Part shown: piece after piece, positions 18,670-28,924 of the stretch | Position numbering within the stretch: position 1 is the first letter of the stretch | How the letters are laid out: each line of letters starts with the position of its first letter | Assembly: GCA_023415635.1 (NCBI GenBank) | Contig: JAEZJV010000068.1 | Span: 1-64,000, forward strand | Source: Bacillota bacterium | GTDB taxonomy: Bacteria > Bacillota > Clostridia > Lachnospirales > Lachnospiraceae | Direction: 5' to 3' | Length of the DNA: 64,000 nucleotides | Made by a program: the position numbers and the translations under genes | The notes under the pieces: model-generated | Databases searched by the model: none | What the model was told of the DNA's origin: nothing | What the model saw: the letters and a program-made list of their open reading frames with translations, nothing else

Positions 18670-20550
18670 CTATACTTCGCGGTAATCTCCATCCACTACA
18701 TCGTCATTATAGCCGCCTGCCGCTCCGCCTGCCTGACCGCCTTCCTGTCCACTAAAGCCTGACATATCAGGACCTGCACCTGCCGCACCGCTTTGCTCAT
18801 AAAGCTTAGCAAATAATGCCTGTGCATCCTCCATCAATTTATCCTTTGCAGCCTTGAGATCAGTAACCTCACCCTCACTCATTACCTCAGGGTTGGATTT
18901 CTCAATTAATTCCTTTAATCTGGTAAGATCAGCTTCTACAGTTTCTTTTGCTGAAGCATCAATCTTATCACCAACTTCACTTAATGCCTTTTCGGTCTGG
19001 AATACCATAGAGTCCGCTTCATTTCTGACATCTACAGCTTCCTTACGTCTCTTATCCTGTGCCTCATATTCTGCTGCTTCTCTAACCGCTTTATCGATAT
19101 CACTATCGGATAAATTGGAGCTTGCAGTTATGGTGATATGCTGCTCTCTTCCGGTTCCGAGATCCTTAGCGGATACATTAACAATACCATTGGCATCAAT
19201 ATCGAAGGTAACCTCGATCTGAGGAACACCTCGTCTTGCCGGCGGAATACCGTCGAGGCGGAATTGTCCAAGGCTCTTGTTGTCCTTCGCAAACTGTCTT
19301 TCACCCTGCACGACATTGATATCAACAGCAGTCTGGTTATCTGCAGCAGTTGAGAAGATCTGACTCTTCTTGGTCGGAATGGTTGTATTTCTTTCAATCA
19401 ATCTGGTAGCTACGCCGCCTAAGGTCTCGATAGAAAGCGACAACGGGGTTACGTCCAGAAGAAGGATGTCTCCCGCACCTGCATCACCAGCCAGCTTACC
19501 ACCTTGAATGGAAGCACCGATTGCCACACATTCATCGGGGTTTAAAGTCTTGGAGGGCTCCTGTCCAGTCAGCTGTCTTACCTTATCCTGTACAGCAGGA
19601 ATTCTGGTAGAACCTCCAACTAATAATACCTTCTTAATGTCTGAAGGTGCAAGACCAGCATCACGAAGTGCATTCTGAACCGGTACTATTGTTCTCTCTA
19701 CAAGATCATGTGTTAACTCATCGAATTTCGCACGTGTTAAATTCATATCGAAATGCTTCGGGCCTTCTGAGGTTGCTGTAATGAAGGGAAGGTTGATGTT
19801 GGTGGTTGTAGCAGTGGACAACTCCTTCTTTGCCTTCTCAGCAGCTTCCTTTAGTCTCTGAAGTGCCATTTTATCGGTGGATAAATCTACACCGTCGGAT
19901 TTCTTGAATTCATCAATCATATATCTGGTGATTCTATCATCGAAGTCATCACCACCAAGTCTGTTATCGCCGGAGGTAGCTAAAACTTCGATAACACCGT
20001 CACCTATATCGATGATTGAGACATCAAAGGTACCACCGCCTAAATCGTATACCATAATCTTCTGCTCATGTTCATTGTCGAGACCGTAAGCAAGAGCTGC
20101 CGCTGTAGGCTCATTGATAATTCTCTTTACATCCAGACCTGCAATCTTGCCTGCATCCTTAGTCGCCTGTCTCTGAGCATCATTAAAGTAAGCCGGAACA
20201 GTAATTACAGCTTCTGTTACCTTTTCACCGAGATAGCTTTCCGCATCTGCCTTCATCTTCTGAAGGATCATTGCAGAGATTTCCTGTGGTGAGAATCTCT
20301 TATCGTCAATTTTTACTCTGAAATCCGTACCCATATGTCTCTTAATGGAAGCTATGGTTTTATCGGAATTAGTTACAGCCTGACGCTTTGCAGGCTCACC
20401 AACTAGACGTTCTCCTGTTTTTGTAAATGCAACAACACTGGGTGTTGTTCTAGCTCCCTCTGTGTTTGCGATAACAACGGGCTTTCCACCTTCCATAACG
20501 GCTACACATGAATTTGTTGTACCTAAGTCAATACCTATAATTTTACCCAT
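18670..20550 (-). CDS. dnaK: Chaperone DnaK (Hsp70)
   Basis: ATP-dependent chaperone, 626 residues. The nucleotide-binding domain starts GIDLGTTNSCVAVMEGG and has YDLGGGTFDVSI and VLLVGGSTRIP. The interdomain linker DILLLDVTPLSLSIETLGG is followed by the substrate-binding domain and a Gly/Ala-rich tail ending in DDVVDGDYREV. It is read with grpE and hrcA from the CIRCE-bearing promoter. The 158-base gap to grpE holds two small hairpins. Confidence 0.98.
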   Translation of the reverse strand: MGKIIGIDLGTTNSCVAVMEGGKPVVIANTEGARTTPSVVAFTKTGERLVGEPAKRQAVTNSDKTIASIKRHMGTDFRVKIDDKRFSPQEISAMILQKMKADAESYLGEKVTEAVITVPAYFNDAQRQATKDAGKIAGLDVKRIINEPTAAALAYGLDNEHEQKIMVYDLGGGTFDVSIIDIGDGVIEVLATSGDNRLGGDDFDDRITRYMIDEFKKSDGVDLSTDKMALQRLKEAAEKAKKELSTATTTNINLPFITATSEGPKHFDMNLTRAKFDELTHDLVERTIVPVQNALRDAGLAPSDIKKVLLVGGSTRIPAVQDKVRQLTGQEPSKTLNPDECVAIGASIQGGKLAGDAGAGDILLLDVTPLSLSIETLGGVATRLIERNTTIPTKKSQIFSTAADNQTAVDINVVQGERQFAKDNKSLGQFRLDGIPPARRGVPQIEVTFDIDANGIVNVSAKDLGTGREQHITITASSNLSDSDIDKAVREAAEYEAQDKRRKEAVDVRNEADSMVFQTEKALSEVGDKIDASAKETVEADLTRLKELIEKSNPEVMSEGEVTDLKAAKDKLMEDAQALFAKLYEQSGAAGAGPDMSGFSGQEGGQAGGAAGGYNDDVVDGDYREV

Positions 20551-20593
20551 ATTTATTCCTCCTAAATTAAAATGAATTACTAGTTGATTTGGC

Positions 20594-20660
20594 AGGGAGA
20601 AATTATCCTCCCTATATAAAATTTAGTATTACGATGATTGCTCAGGAGGATTTCTCCTCC
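20594..20660 (-). repeat. Two GGAGG/CCTCC hairpins in the grpE-dnaK gap
   Basis: AGGGAG (20594-20599) pairs with CTCCCT (20608-20613), and GGAGGA (20645-20650) pairs with TCCTCC (20655-20660). Both arise from repeated AGGAGG-like strings. They could act as RNA processing or stability elements between grpE and dnaK, or hide Shine-Dalgarno-like sequences. Neither has a terminator U-tract. Confidence 0.4.
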
Positions 20661-20708
20661 CTAAAAATAAATCAAATCACTACATTATTAAAATCATATA
20701 TATATATG

Positions 20709-21404
20709 TTAATTCACTACCTTAACCATGCTGTGACGGACCACCATATCTTTATAAATATATCCCTTCTGGAATTCATCCGTCACTAAATTCTCACCCA
20801 TGCTGTCATCTTCGCCATGCATTACTGCATTATGAAAATTCGGATCAAACTCTTTCCCGACCGCATCAATCGGTCTTAAGCCGATCTCCTCGAGTGTTGT
20901 CATGAGCTGACGGTAAATCAGTTCAATCCCCTGTGCAAAACCGCTTTCCTTTTCTTTATCAGTAACTGTACCGAGACCACGTTCGAAGTTATCGACAATC
21001 GGAAGTATCTTTTCGATAAAATCTTTGATGCCCATATCATACATTAATGATTTCTCTTTTTCGGATCGCTTTCTGAAATTATCAAATTCAGCCATGTTTC
21101 TCATCAGCCGATCTGTTAGCTCCTCAATCTTTTGATCCTTCGCAGCCAGCTCCTTTGACTTAGAATTTTTGAATAAGGATTTTCCACTCTTTTCAGGCTT
21201 ATCAATGTCTCCTGCCTCTGTCTCTTCCTCAACATCTTCAAGAATTTCCGTGTTCTGAAGGATCTCTTCATTCTGTGTCTCATCCGGGCTTTGATTCTGA
21301 TTCTCTATCTGCTGTTCCAAATCTTCCTGTGACCTTTCTTTCATTCCCTTCTCCTTCTCCATGGCAGCTTTCATAATTTCAATTGCTTTATCCTTATTAT
21401 CCAA
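20709..21404 (-). CDS. grpE: Nucleotide exchange factor GrpE
   Basis: Promotes ADP release from DnaK. The 231 residues have an acidic, low-complexity N-terminus, a long helix (RLMRNMAEFDNFRKRSEKE) and the C-terminal beta domain with NFHNAVMHGEDD and GYIYKDMVVRHSMVKVVN. The start appears to be TTG at 21404, about ten bases after AAAGGTGG; Met codons 11 and 15 are alternatives. It lies between hrcA and dnaK. Confidence 0.95.
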   Translation of the reverse strand: MDNKDKAIEIMKAAMEKEKGMKERSQEDLEQQIENQNQSPDETQNEEILQNTEILEDVEEETEAGDIDKPEKSGKSLFKNSKSKELAAKDQKIEELTDRLMRNMAEFDNFRKRSEKEKSLMYDMGIKDFIEKILPIVDNFERGLGTVTDKEKESGFAQGIELIYRQLMTTLEEIGLRPIDAVGKEFDPNFHNAVMHGEDDSMGENLVTDEFQKGYIYKDMVVRHSMVKVVN

Positions 21405-21434
21405 GTGATGACTACCACCTTTCTTATGATACTC

Positions 21435-22466
21435 TTATGTTTTTCTTTTGAAAATATCGTCCAACTGAGTCATCAAGGCTTTCAATGTATCAACTACCTT
21501 CTGATAATCCATCCTCTTTGGTCCGATAATACCAACCTTTCCATATACTCCTTCTTCGATTTCATAGGTTGCCGTAACCACGGAGCATTCCTTCATGGCT
21601 TCTACCGGTGTCTCATCTCCGATATATACCTGAATACCTCTGTTATCCTCATCATCAATCTTATCCTGGATTAGCTCCGTCAGTGCTTTTTTCTCCTCAA
21701 GCGTATATAGGAGATTGACTGCCTTCTCTTTGTCACTCAATTCGGGATATCTTAAGATATTAGTAGTCCCGGAAGTAAATATCTCGATATCTTCCTCCTC
21801 GTTAACCGCCTGCATAATTGCATCTAAGATATCATTGACAATATTTCGATAATCGCCAGCCTGATCCTTCATCTGAGATATGACAGGAAGATTAATTTCT
21901 CCCAAATCCAAACCCTGTAAAAAGGTATTGATGATAATGTTCAGTTTCAAAAGCATTTCTTTATTTAAGGATGCAGTTACTTGAATGATTTTATTCTTCA
22001 CGATATTTCTTTCAAATACAATTACCGCCAACAGCTGATTTTCATCCATCTCAGTTAATTGAATGAATTTCACTCTCTTTTTATATTGTGGGGTAGACAC
22101 CATAGTAGTGTACTGTGTATTCACTGCCAAGAGCTTTGCCACCTGCTGTAACAGGCTCTCGAGCTTATCTGCCTTCTCAATCAGCAGTTCTTTCATGTCC
22201 TCAACTTCCTGCTCCTTATCCTTTAGCAGCATATCCACATAAAGACGGTAGCCTTTGTCAGAAGGAATCCGACCTGCTGAGGTGTGTGGCTGGATGATAT
22301 AGCCGAGTTCTTCCAGATCAGACATTTCGTTACGTATCGTAGCGGAACTTAGGTTCAAATCCGTATATTTTGATATTGTTCTTGATCCGACCGGTTCTCC
22401 GGTCTCAAGATAATTACGGATAATTGCCTGCAATATCTTCAGTTTTCTTTCATCTAACTCTTGCAT
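21435..22466 (-). CDS. hrcA: Heat-inducible transcription repressor HrcA
   Basis: Represses class I heat-shock genes by binding CIRCE. It has 343 residues: a winged-helix DNA-binding domain at the N-terminus (ERKLKILQAIIRNYLETGEP, then LSSATIRNEMSDLEELGYI) and a GAF-like C-terminal region ending in ALMTQLDDIF. It is the first gene of the hrcA-grpE-dnaK unit, with CIRCE 55-81 bases upstream of its start, so it should repress itself and the chaperones. Confidence 0.97.
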   Translation of the reverse strand: MQELDERKLKILQAIIRNYLETGEPVGSRTISKYTDLNLSSATIRNEMSDLEELGYIIQPHTSAGRIPSDKGYRLYVDMLLKDKEQEVEDMKELLIEKADKLESLLQQVAKLLAVNTQYTTMVSTPQYKKRVKFIQLTEMDENQLLAVIVFERNIVKNKIIQVTASLNKEMLLKLNIIINTFLQGLDLGEINLPVISQMKDQAGDYRNIVNDILDAIMQAVNEEEDIEIFTSGTTNILRYPELSDKEKAVNLLYTLEEKKALTELIQDKIDDEDNRGIQVYIGDETPVEAMKECSVVTATYEIEEGVYGKVGIIGPKRMDYQKVVDTLKALMTQLDDIFKRKT

Positions 22467-22520
22467 ATTCTTCCACGCTCCATAGTAAGCTGAATATCCG
22501 TTATTGTGTTTTTGTTGTTG

Positions 22521-22547
22521 TTAGCACTCAACTCGATAGAGTGCTAA
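22521..22547. promoter_or_regulatory. CIRCE operator
   Basis: TTAGCACTC (22521-22529), a nine-base spacer and GAGTGCTAA (22539-22547): a perfect match to the HrcA-binding element. It lies directly after the promoter at 22560-22588. Confidence 0.97.
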
Positions 22548-22559
22548 CATCTATTAATT

Positions 22560-22588
22560 AAAATATCACTATCAATTTCTTTTGTCAA
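22560..22588 (-). promoter_or_regulatory. hrcA operon promoter
   Basis: Minus-strand TTGACA (22583-22588) and TATTTT (22560-22565) with a 17-base spacer. The CIRCE palindrome begins 12 bases after the -10 box, as expected for HrcA repression. Confidence 0.85.
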
Positions 22589-22685
22589 GGCATTTTATGA
22601 TTAATTTTAGAAATTAATCATATCTTAATCATTCCTAAGAAACATAGTGTGTTGCTTATGGCCCTTTCTAATAAGAATAAAACCG

Positions 22686-22754
22686 GCTTCAACCAAGCGG
22701 CGGTCTGCCTTTCGTTGAAGCCTGATTATTAAGATTATTAAGATTATTAAGATC
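22686..22754 (-). terminator. Probable hemW terminator plus a short tandem repeat
   Basis: GGCTTCAAC (22686-22694) and GTTGAAGCC (22715-22723) form a 9-bp stem with a 20-base loop, followed on the minus strand by GGTTTTATTCTT. It would end transcripts coming from hemW. Next to it (about 22725-22754) the ten-base unit TTATTAAGAT is repeated about three times. Confidence 0.5.
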
Positions 22755-22841
22755 ATAAACAGTAGCCCTTGATCATTATATGAATCATATATGTGGAGCT
22801 TATCTGTGGAACCATATCAACCGGATGAAGCGAAACCTCAT

Positions 22842-24074
22842 TCAGTTCAAAAGGAAAGCAGAAAGTACATAATTACTGATATCTATCCCATATTCGGTTA
22901 ATTGAATCCGGTCTCCGGCTGTCTTTATCAATTTCTTCTCTTCCAGCTCACTCAGACAAACTCCGTAAATTTCCTCCAACGAAGCATGAAATCTTTGCAG
23001 AAAATCATTCCTGCTGACTCCTTCTCTTCTGCGTAGTCCTAGAAACATAAATTCCTCCATCCTCTGCTGCTTCGTCAATACAATCATTCCTCTGCGAATT
23101 CCAATCGTATCTCTACAGATATCAGCTTTACGAACAAATCTATCAGCCTCATATGAATTGCACAGATAAATATAGCTATTCAAATCCGATTCGTTCGAAA
23201 ATCTTGTACCTTGAAGCAGGGAGGCTGCTCCGAGCCCGAGCCCTAAGTATTCCGTACCGATCCAGTAAGAATTGTTATGCTTGCTTTCAAAAGCTGGTCT
23301 GGCATAATTAGAAATCTCATAACGTACATAACCGTATTGTTTCAGAATTTCCTTTGTTCTGACATACATAGTCCTGTCCGTATTTTCATCCGGTAATTCC
23401 TTCGCACCCGGAGTCCCTTCCCCATAGAGTTCATAAAATCCGGTTCCTTCCTCTATCATCAGGCTGTAGGCTGAGATATGCTCCGGGGAGAGTTCTCCTA
23501 TCCTGTGAAGTGTAGTTTCCCAGGCGGTTATAGTCTGCCCCGGCAATGTTGACATCAGATCAATATTGATATTCCGATAGCCAAGTTCTCTTGCCATTCT
23601 GTAATTATCGAGAAAATCCTGAAAAGTATGAATTCTTCCAAGCTTCAATAGCTCAGCGTCCTCGGTGGATTGGAGCCCGAAGCTTAACCTGTTAATACCG
23701 GCCTTCTTATATTCTACAAGCTTTTCCTTGGTAATTGTACCCGGATTAGCTTCAAGGGTGGCTTCTAAGCTACTCAAGTCAATTCGAAATACCAGACTAA
23801 GCGCTTCCATGATACGCTCGATCTCTCCCTGCTGTAGTGAGGAAGGGGTTCCTCCTCCAAAGAAAATTGTAGGAACGATATAAACCTCAGTCCTGTCCCT
23901 GTAACTCATTATTTCTTTGATTAATGCATCGACATAGGCTTTCTTAACTTCTTCGGAAGCGGGGGCAGACAGGAAATCACAGTAACTACATTTCTTTATA
24001 CAGAAGGGAATATGAATATATAAACCCAATTCCCGTTTTTTTGACATGTTTGTCCGATTGTCTTCCAATTTCAT
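22842..24074 (-). CDS. hemW: HemW-like radical SAM protein (formerly called coproporphyrinogen III oxidase HemN)
   Basis: A radical SAM enzyme of the HemN/HemW family. From ATG at 24074 (GGAGG five bases upstream) it has 410 residues. The cluster motif PFCIKKCSYCDF lies near residue 20, with an extra Cys after CxxxCxxC as is usual. FFGGGTPSSL and EANPGTITKEKL follow, and the C-terminal winged helix is present. HemW is thought to be a haem-binding chaperone rather than the oxidase. It lies between lepA and hrcA, the standard Firmicutes order. Confidence 0.93.
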   Translation of the reverse strand: MKLEDNRTNMSKKRELGLYIHIPFCIKKCSYCDFLSAPASEEVKKAYVDALIKEIMSYRDRTEVYIVPTIFFGGGTPSSLQQGEIERIMEALSLVFRIDLSSLEATLEANPGTITKEKLVEYKKAGINRLSFGLQSTEDAELLKLGRIHTFQDFLDNYRMARELGYRNINIDLMSTLPGQTITAWETTLHRIGELSPEHISAYSLMIEEGTGFYELYGEGTPGAKELPDENTDRTMYVRTKEILKQYGYVRYEISNYARPAFESKHNNSYWIGTEYLGLGLGAASLLQGTRFSNESDLNSYIYLCNSYEADRFVRKADICRDTIGIRRGMIVLTKQQRMEEFMFLGLRRREGVSRNDFLQRFHASLEEIYGVCLSELEEKKLIKTAGDRIQLTEYGIDISNYVLSAFLLN

Positions 24075-24175
24075 TTTTTCCTCCAAGCTGCACCTGCTTT
24101 TCGTATCTCTATGATTTACATAGAAAAAGCTGTCCCAATGTGCATTCCATTAAAACAGCTTCTAGCAGTTACTGT

Positions 24176-25987
24176 CTAATCCTCATCCAGCTTCAGAACA
24201 CTCATGAAGGCCTTCTGAGGTATCTCCACGTTGCCTATCTGACGCATTCTCTTCTTGCCTTCCTTCTGCTTTTCCAACAATTTCTTCTTTCTGGTAATGT
24301 CTCCGCCATAGCATTTGGCAAGAACATCCTTTCGCATTGCCTTTACGGTCTCTCGAGCGATAATTTTACTGCCGATAGCCGCCTGGATTGGGATTTCAAA
24401 CAGCTGTCTCGGTATCTCGTCCTTCAGCTTCTCGCACATCTTCCTTCCACGCTCATAAGCACTTTCCGCATGAACGATGAAGGTCAACGCATCCACTTCT
24501 TCTTTATTAATAAGAATATCCAATTTAACAAGATCTGACTGTACATAGCCCTTTAGCTCGTAATCAAAGGATGCATATCCTCTGGAACGTGATTTTAAGG
24601 CATCAAAAAAATCATATATAATTTCATTCAGCGGCAAATCATATTTTAGAAGAGCCCTGGTGGTCTCCATATATTCCATACCAAGGTATACTCCTCGACG
24701 TTCCTGACAAAGGCTCATAATAGAGCCTACAAATTCTGTCGTTACCATAATCTCCGCAGAAACCATTGGTTCCTCCAAGTACTCAATTTCGGAGGGGTCA
24801 GGAAGATTGGTAGGGTTCGTAAGATCAAATACTTCTCCGTTGGTTTTATATACTTTATAGATAACACTGGGTGCCGTGGTTACCAGATCCAGATTATATT
24901 CTCTCTCCAAGCGTTCCTGAATGATTTCCAGATGAAGCAGTCCCAAAAAACCACAGCGAAAACCAAAACCCAAAGCTACAGAGGTCTCCGGTTCAAACTG
25001 AAGGGATGCATCATTGAGCTGCAGCTTTTCCAGTGCATCCCGAAGATCGGGATATTTTGCTCCGTCAGCTGGATACATACCGCAGTATACCATCGGATGT
25101 ACCTTTTTATAGCCGGGAAGCGGCATCGCACAGGGTCGTTTATTATCTGTCACTGTATCTCCCACACGGGTATCCTTCACATTCTTTAAGCTGGCAGTAA
25201 GATATCCTACCATTCCTGCCGTTAATTCCTCGGCAGGCAGGAACTGTCCCGGTCCGAAGATTCCGAGTTCTACCACCTCGGCTGTCGCTCCGGTAGCCAT
25301 CATACGGATTTCCGTTCCCTTCCTTACTCTTCCTTCCTTAATCCTGCAAAATACGATTACACCTTTATAGGAGTCATACACAGAATCAAAAATCAATGCC
25401 TGAAGCGGAGCATCCGGATCACCCTTCGGTGCCGGGATTTTAGTCACGATCTGTTCCAGTACCTGATCAATATTGATTCCATTCTTAGCTGATATCAGCG
25501 GAGCATCTTGAGCCTCCAGTCCGATCACATCCTCTATTTCGTTAATAACACGTTCCGGTTCTGCACTGGGTAGATCAATCTTGTTGATAACCGGCATGAT
25601 ATCCAGATTATGATCCAGAGCCAGATAGACATTGGCCAGAGTTTGGGCCTCAATTCCCTGTGCTGCATCTACTACAAGAATGGCACCTTCACAGGCAGCA
25701 AGGCTGCGGGATACCTCATAATTAAAATCCACGTGTCCCGGAGTGTCAATCAGATTGAAGATATACTCCTCTCCGTTTTTAGCCTTATATACAGTACGAA
25801 CGGTCTGTGCCTTAATCGTTATTCCTCTTTCCCGTTCTAAATCCATGTTATCCAATACCTGTGCCTGCATCTCACGGCTCGTCAAAAGACCTGTCATCTC
25901 AATAATACGATCTGCCAGCGTTGATTTCCCATGATCTATATGTGCTATAATACAGAAATTTCTAATTTTACTTTGGTCTAAAGCCAT
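24176..25987 (-). CDS. lepA: Elongation factor 4 (LepA)
   Basis: Ribosome-associated GTPase that can back-translocate stalled ribosomes. The ATG at 25987 with AGGAGG nine bases upstream gives 603 residues: G1 AHIDHGKSTLADR, G3 DTPGHVDF, G4 NKIDLP, and the LepA-specific C-terminal end with AKCYGGDITRKKKLLEKQK. Open frame continues 21 codons upstream but lacks a ribosome-binding site. Followed by hemW. Confidence 0.98.
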   Translation of the reverse strand: MALDQSKIRNFCIIAHIDHGKSTLADRIIEMTGLLTSREMQAQVLDNMDLERERGITIKAQTVRTVYKAKNGEEYIFNLIDTPGHVDFNYEVSRSLAACEGAILVVDAAQGIEAQTLANVYLALDHNLDIMPVINKIDLPSAEPERVINEIEDVIGLEAQDAPLISAKNGINIDQVLEQIVTKIPAPKGDPDAPLQALIFDSVYDSYKGVIVFCRIKEGRVRKGTEIRMMATGATAEVVELGIFGPGQFLPAEELTAGMVGYLTASLKNVKDTRVGDTVTDNKRPCAMPLPGYKKVHPMVYCGMYPADGAKYPDLRDALEKLQLNDASLQFEPETSVALGFGFRCGFLGLLHLEIIQERLEREYNLDLVTTAPSVIYKVYKTNGEVFDLTNPTNLPDPSEIEYLEEPMVSAEIMVTTEFVGSIMSLCQERRGVYLGMEYMETTRALLKYDLPLNEIIYDFFDALKSRSRGYASFDYELKGYVQSDLVKLDILINKEEVDALTFIVHAESAYERGRKMCEKLKDEIPRQLFEIPIQAAIGSKIIARETVKAMRKDVLAKCYGGDITRKKKLLEKQKEGKKRMRQIGNVEIPQKAFMSVLKLDED

Positions 25988-26262
25988 CTTCGTCCTCCTA
26001 AGTACATAATCTCCGATTGACTGCACGGAGCAAATTCCTTTCGAATGCATATATTATGAATATTTATGCTCTGAATGATTATATTACGAGCAAAGGCAGC
26101 TTCATACTCTACGCTATGCTCGCAAAATTACAGGCAGGCTTACATTGTCGTAACTTTCGAATGTTTGCCCACTTCGCCTTATTATAACACACTGTTTTTA
26201 TGGTAGCAATAAAAATACCATCTCTTGTTTATCTGTCTGTATGGATCTGCCAATCTAAACTC

Positions 26263-27630
26263 CTACTCACCCTGAAGGACTGCATTCAGTACTTTCGCGA
26301 AGGGTTCCATGGCATTTTTCGCTGATTCGAGTGTGTTTTTATTCGTACCCAGCTCCATCAAAATACATTTCGGCTTAAGATGCATATTATATCTATAACA
26401 GTTTAGATAATTTTTATAGAATAATCCCGGATAAAGCTCTATTGCCTTCAATTGCATCTGGAGGCTTAATGCAAGATTATCCTGGATATACGGATTCTCC
26501 AGATAAGTAATAGGTCCGTTCTGATCCCGGCTCAAACCGTTGAATAGCATAATCTGCGCTGTCTCCTTGCCATTTATCATTGTCGTTCTCTTGTTCTCAG
26601 CTCCGTCCCTATGTAAATCGATTACTACTTCTATGCTTTTATTCTCCTCCAGTATTTTCTCTACGCCTTCCAATGCCAGATTATAAGCCTTACTTCGTTC
26701 CAGCTTTCCATCGATGATATCATAGCAGGTCGTATCATGAATTACATTGTATCCGTAGGTCTCCTCTAAAATCTGCGCGAGACAATTCCCGACACCCACA
26801 ACTGTGTCCGCCTTTTCCTTTTCACGGCTATCAATATATGTCTCCTGAGAATGAGTATGATAAATTAATATCTGTGGTTTATCATTTTTCTGATGGATTG
26901 TTAAGTCTTCTCTCAGAAGCTTTTCTGCATCGAACAGCTCATCCGTAACCTTCGTAGCCGGATCTACAATATAAAAATTTCTAATTAGAAAACCGACATC
27001 CTTTAATTGCTCCATCGTATAGTCAATGACATTGCCCGGGTTGGAGGCTTCGATTACCTCCGGCTCCGGCCAAGGTTCTTCATCAGATTCCTGATAGGCA
27101 AGATCTCCTTCCACCGAATTGACAGAAAGCCTGTCATTGATATCTCCAAGCTCTGTATTTCCTGCGTAACGTGCCTGCCGGTCATTATAATATGCTCCGT
27201 TAGATAATAGATATGCCTTACTGAGTACCTGCTCCGGTATATGATATAATTCGATATTCTCCTTTGTGTTGCTTTCCTGCAGCTGTTTCTCTGCCTCGCT
27301 GATTAAATATCCCTGATCCTTGATGAAGGCTGCCAAAGGAAAATGCCTCGAAATTATGTTTAAAGGAAAAACCGCAGCTTCTTCTCCTTCCTTATAATAA
27401 CTGACCAGAGAAGAGCCGGATTCGATCATTTTATTGCTGATATAGTAATAAATTGCATCCTGATATCCACCTGCTTGGCCCATTTCACCGGAAAAGGAAA
27501 TAGCTGCAAATCGAATCAAAAGATATACGGAGCCGATTATGATTAAAATCCATAAAATCAGATAGATATTCAGGCGAAATCCCACAGAACCTAATCCTCT
27601 CGCCGAATATCTAACACGATGTCTTTTCAT
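26263..27630 (-). CDS. spoIIP: Stage II sporulation protein P
   Basis: Membrane-anchored amidase/endopeptidase that, with SpoIID and SpoIIM, degrades septal peptidoglycan during engulfment. It has 455 residues, with one transmembrane segment at about 21-41 and the catalytic domain in the C-terminal half: LIYHTHSQETY with His258 and His260, then VIDLHRDG with His340. GGAATA and AATATAAT spaced 16 bases apart upstream resemble a sporulation sigma promoter (inference). Lies between gpr and lepA as in Bacillus. Confidence 0.93.
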   Translation of the reverse strand: MKRHRVRYSARGLGSVGFRLNIYLILWILIIIGSVYLLIRFAAISFSGEMGQAGGYQDAIYYYISNKMIESGSSLVSYYKEGEEAAVFPLNIISRHFPLAAFIKDQGYLISEAEKQLQESNTKENIELYHIPEQVLSKAYLLSNGAYYNDRQARYAGNTELGDINDRLSVNSVEGDLAYQESDEEPWPEPEVIEASNPGNVIDYTMEQLKDVGFLIRNFYIVDPATKVTDELFDAEKLLREDLTIHQKNDKPQILIYHTHSQETYIDSREKEKADTVVGVGNCLAQILEETYGYNVIHDTTCYDIIDGKLERSKAYNLALEGVEKILEENKSIEVVIDLHRDGAENKRTTMINGKETAQIMLFNGLSRDQNGPITYLENPYIQDNLALSLQMQLKAIELYPGLFYKNYLNCYRYNMHLKPKCILMELGTNKNTLESAKNAMEPFAKVLNAVLQGE

Positions 27631-27764
27631 TGCTGCGCCTCCAGACTGCTTTATTCACAAGCCTGATTCATTATATTGCGGCGCAGGTTCATTTATTCCC
27701 TAGTACACTATTATATTGATCTACTGGCCGGCTGTGCTTTAGATTTAGCCGGTTTGCCAATGTA

Positions 27765-28676
27765 TTATGATACACTCTGTGCGAAACAGGTATTAATTGC
27801 TTCCGAAATCGTATAGCTGATCTGCTTTATGGACTCGTCGATATTTTTTGGAGTGACAAACATATTATCAATCTGCTGCTCTCTGATTTCAGTAATAAAT
27901 TGATCAATTTCCTGCTCCTTAAAACCACTCCTTTCCAAATACTTCGTTAGGGTATCCGTGACGATGGTAGCAGCGTCTACGACTGTCGGACATCCGATTG
28001 CTATCACCTTCATTCCAAGAGTAGCCTCATTCAACGCTTTTCGATTGTTACCCACACCTGATCCGGGACTAATACCAGTATCTGTCAGCTGTACTGTCGT
28101 ATTAACCCGGCTGGCACTTCTTGAAGCCAATGCATCTATCACAATCAAAAGCTTCGGATGTGTTTCGTCAATAATTCCCTTGATGATTTCCACCGTCTCC
28201 ATACCAGTCTGAGCCATAACACCCGGAGAAATTGCGCTGACACTGCCCAAATGGTTCTTTTCTTTGAATTCATCCCCATACTCCTTGATCAGATGTCTTG
28301 TGATAAACAGGTTGTCAACCACCTGTGGTCCAAGGGCATCCGGAGTGACCTCCCTGTTACCGAGGCCTACAACAAGTATTTCTTCTTTCTTTAAGCTGCC
28401 TGCAAGGGTTCGTAGTTGTCTGGCTATTTCCTCGGAAGCAGGTTTATAGTAATCTGTACTTGCCTGGCTCATTTTTGGGGCTTCAATGGTAATATAAGTA
28501 CCGATTGGTTTCTGCATCGCTTTCGCTCCGCGTTCCTCCTTTATATTTACCACAGATACCCGGATATCATTCTTATCATCGTAATGTTCTGTCAATACGA
28601 CTCCCCTGATCTCTACATCATCAGGAAAGCTCTCCCGCACTTCTAACGCCAGGTCTGTTCTTATCTTCTTATTCAC
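27765..28676 (-). CDS. gpr: Germination protease GPR
   Basis: Aspartate-type protease that degrades small acid-soluble spore proteins at germination. Of 303 residues, the N-terminal stretch (NKKIRTDLALEVRESF) resembles the propeptide region with its SASP-like cleavage signal. The core has VVGLGNREVTPDALGPQVV, ISPGVMAQTGMETVEI and VIDALASRS. The start codon is GTG at 28676, preceded by GGAGGG. It is divergent from rpsT. Confidence 0.95.
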   Translation of the reverse strand: MNKKIRTDLALEVRESFPDDVEIRGVVLTEHYDDKNDIRVSVVNIKEERGAKAMQKPIGTYITIEAPKMSQASTDYYKPASEEIARQLRTLAGSLKKEEILVVGLGNREVTPDALGPQVVDNLFITRHLIKEYGDEFKEKNHLGSVSAISPGVMAQTGMETVEIIKGIIDETHPKLLIVIDALASRSASRVNTTVQLTDTGISPGSGVGNNRKALNEATLGMKVIAIGCPTVVDAATIVTDTLTKYLERSGFKEQEIDQFITEIREQQIDNMFVTPKNIDESIKQISYTISEAINTCFAQSVS

Positions 28677-28748
28677 CGTAATTCCCTCCAGAATAATAAG
28701 TTTCCATTATTACTTCTTTATTTTTTACAAGGTTTTTAAAAATATGTA

Positions 28749-28777
28749 TTGACATAATAAAATTGATAGACTACTAT
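28749..28777 (+). promoter_or_regulatory. rpsT promoter
   Basis: TTGACA (28749-28754) and TACTAT (28772-28777) are 17 bases apart. A better -10 match, TATAAT at 28777-28782, is 22 bases from the -35 and so less likely with it. About 150 bases of leader precede rpsT, enough room for post-transcriptional control. Confidence 0.6.
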
Positions 28778-28924
28778 ATAATAGTATGTTTCCATTAGAA
28801 CGTCCGTGTCCGGATTTAATGAAACAATGTATTCGAGCGATCATATCCAGTTTTACATCTCACTCTCAATTTGGTGTGGCTGGCACTGTGATTGATAATA
28901 ATTTTATATTTGGAGGTGTACGAA

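Noticed and set aside
22842..24074. Coproporphyrinogen III oxidase HemN as the function
   Set aside because: The cluster motif and length match HemW better; the name HemN is historical.
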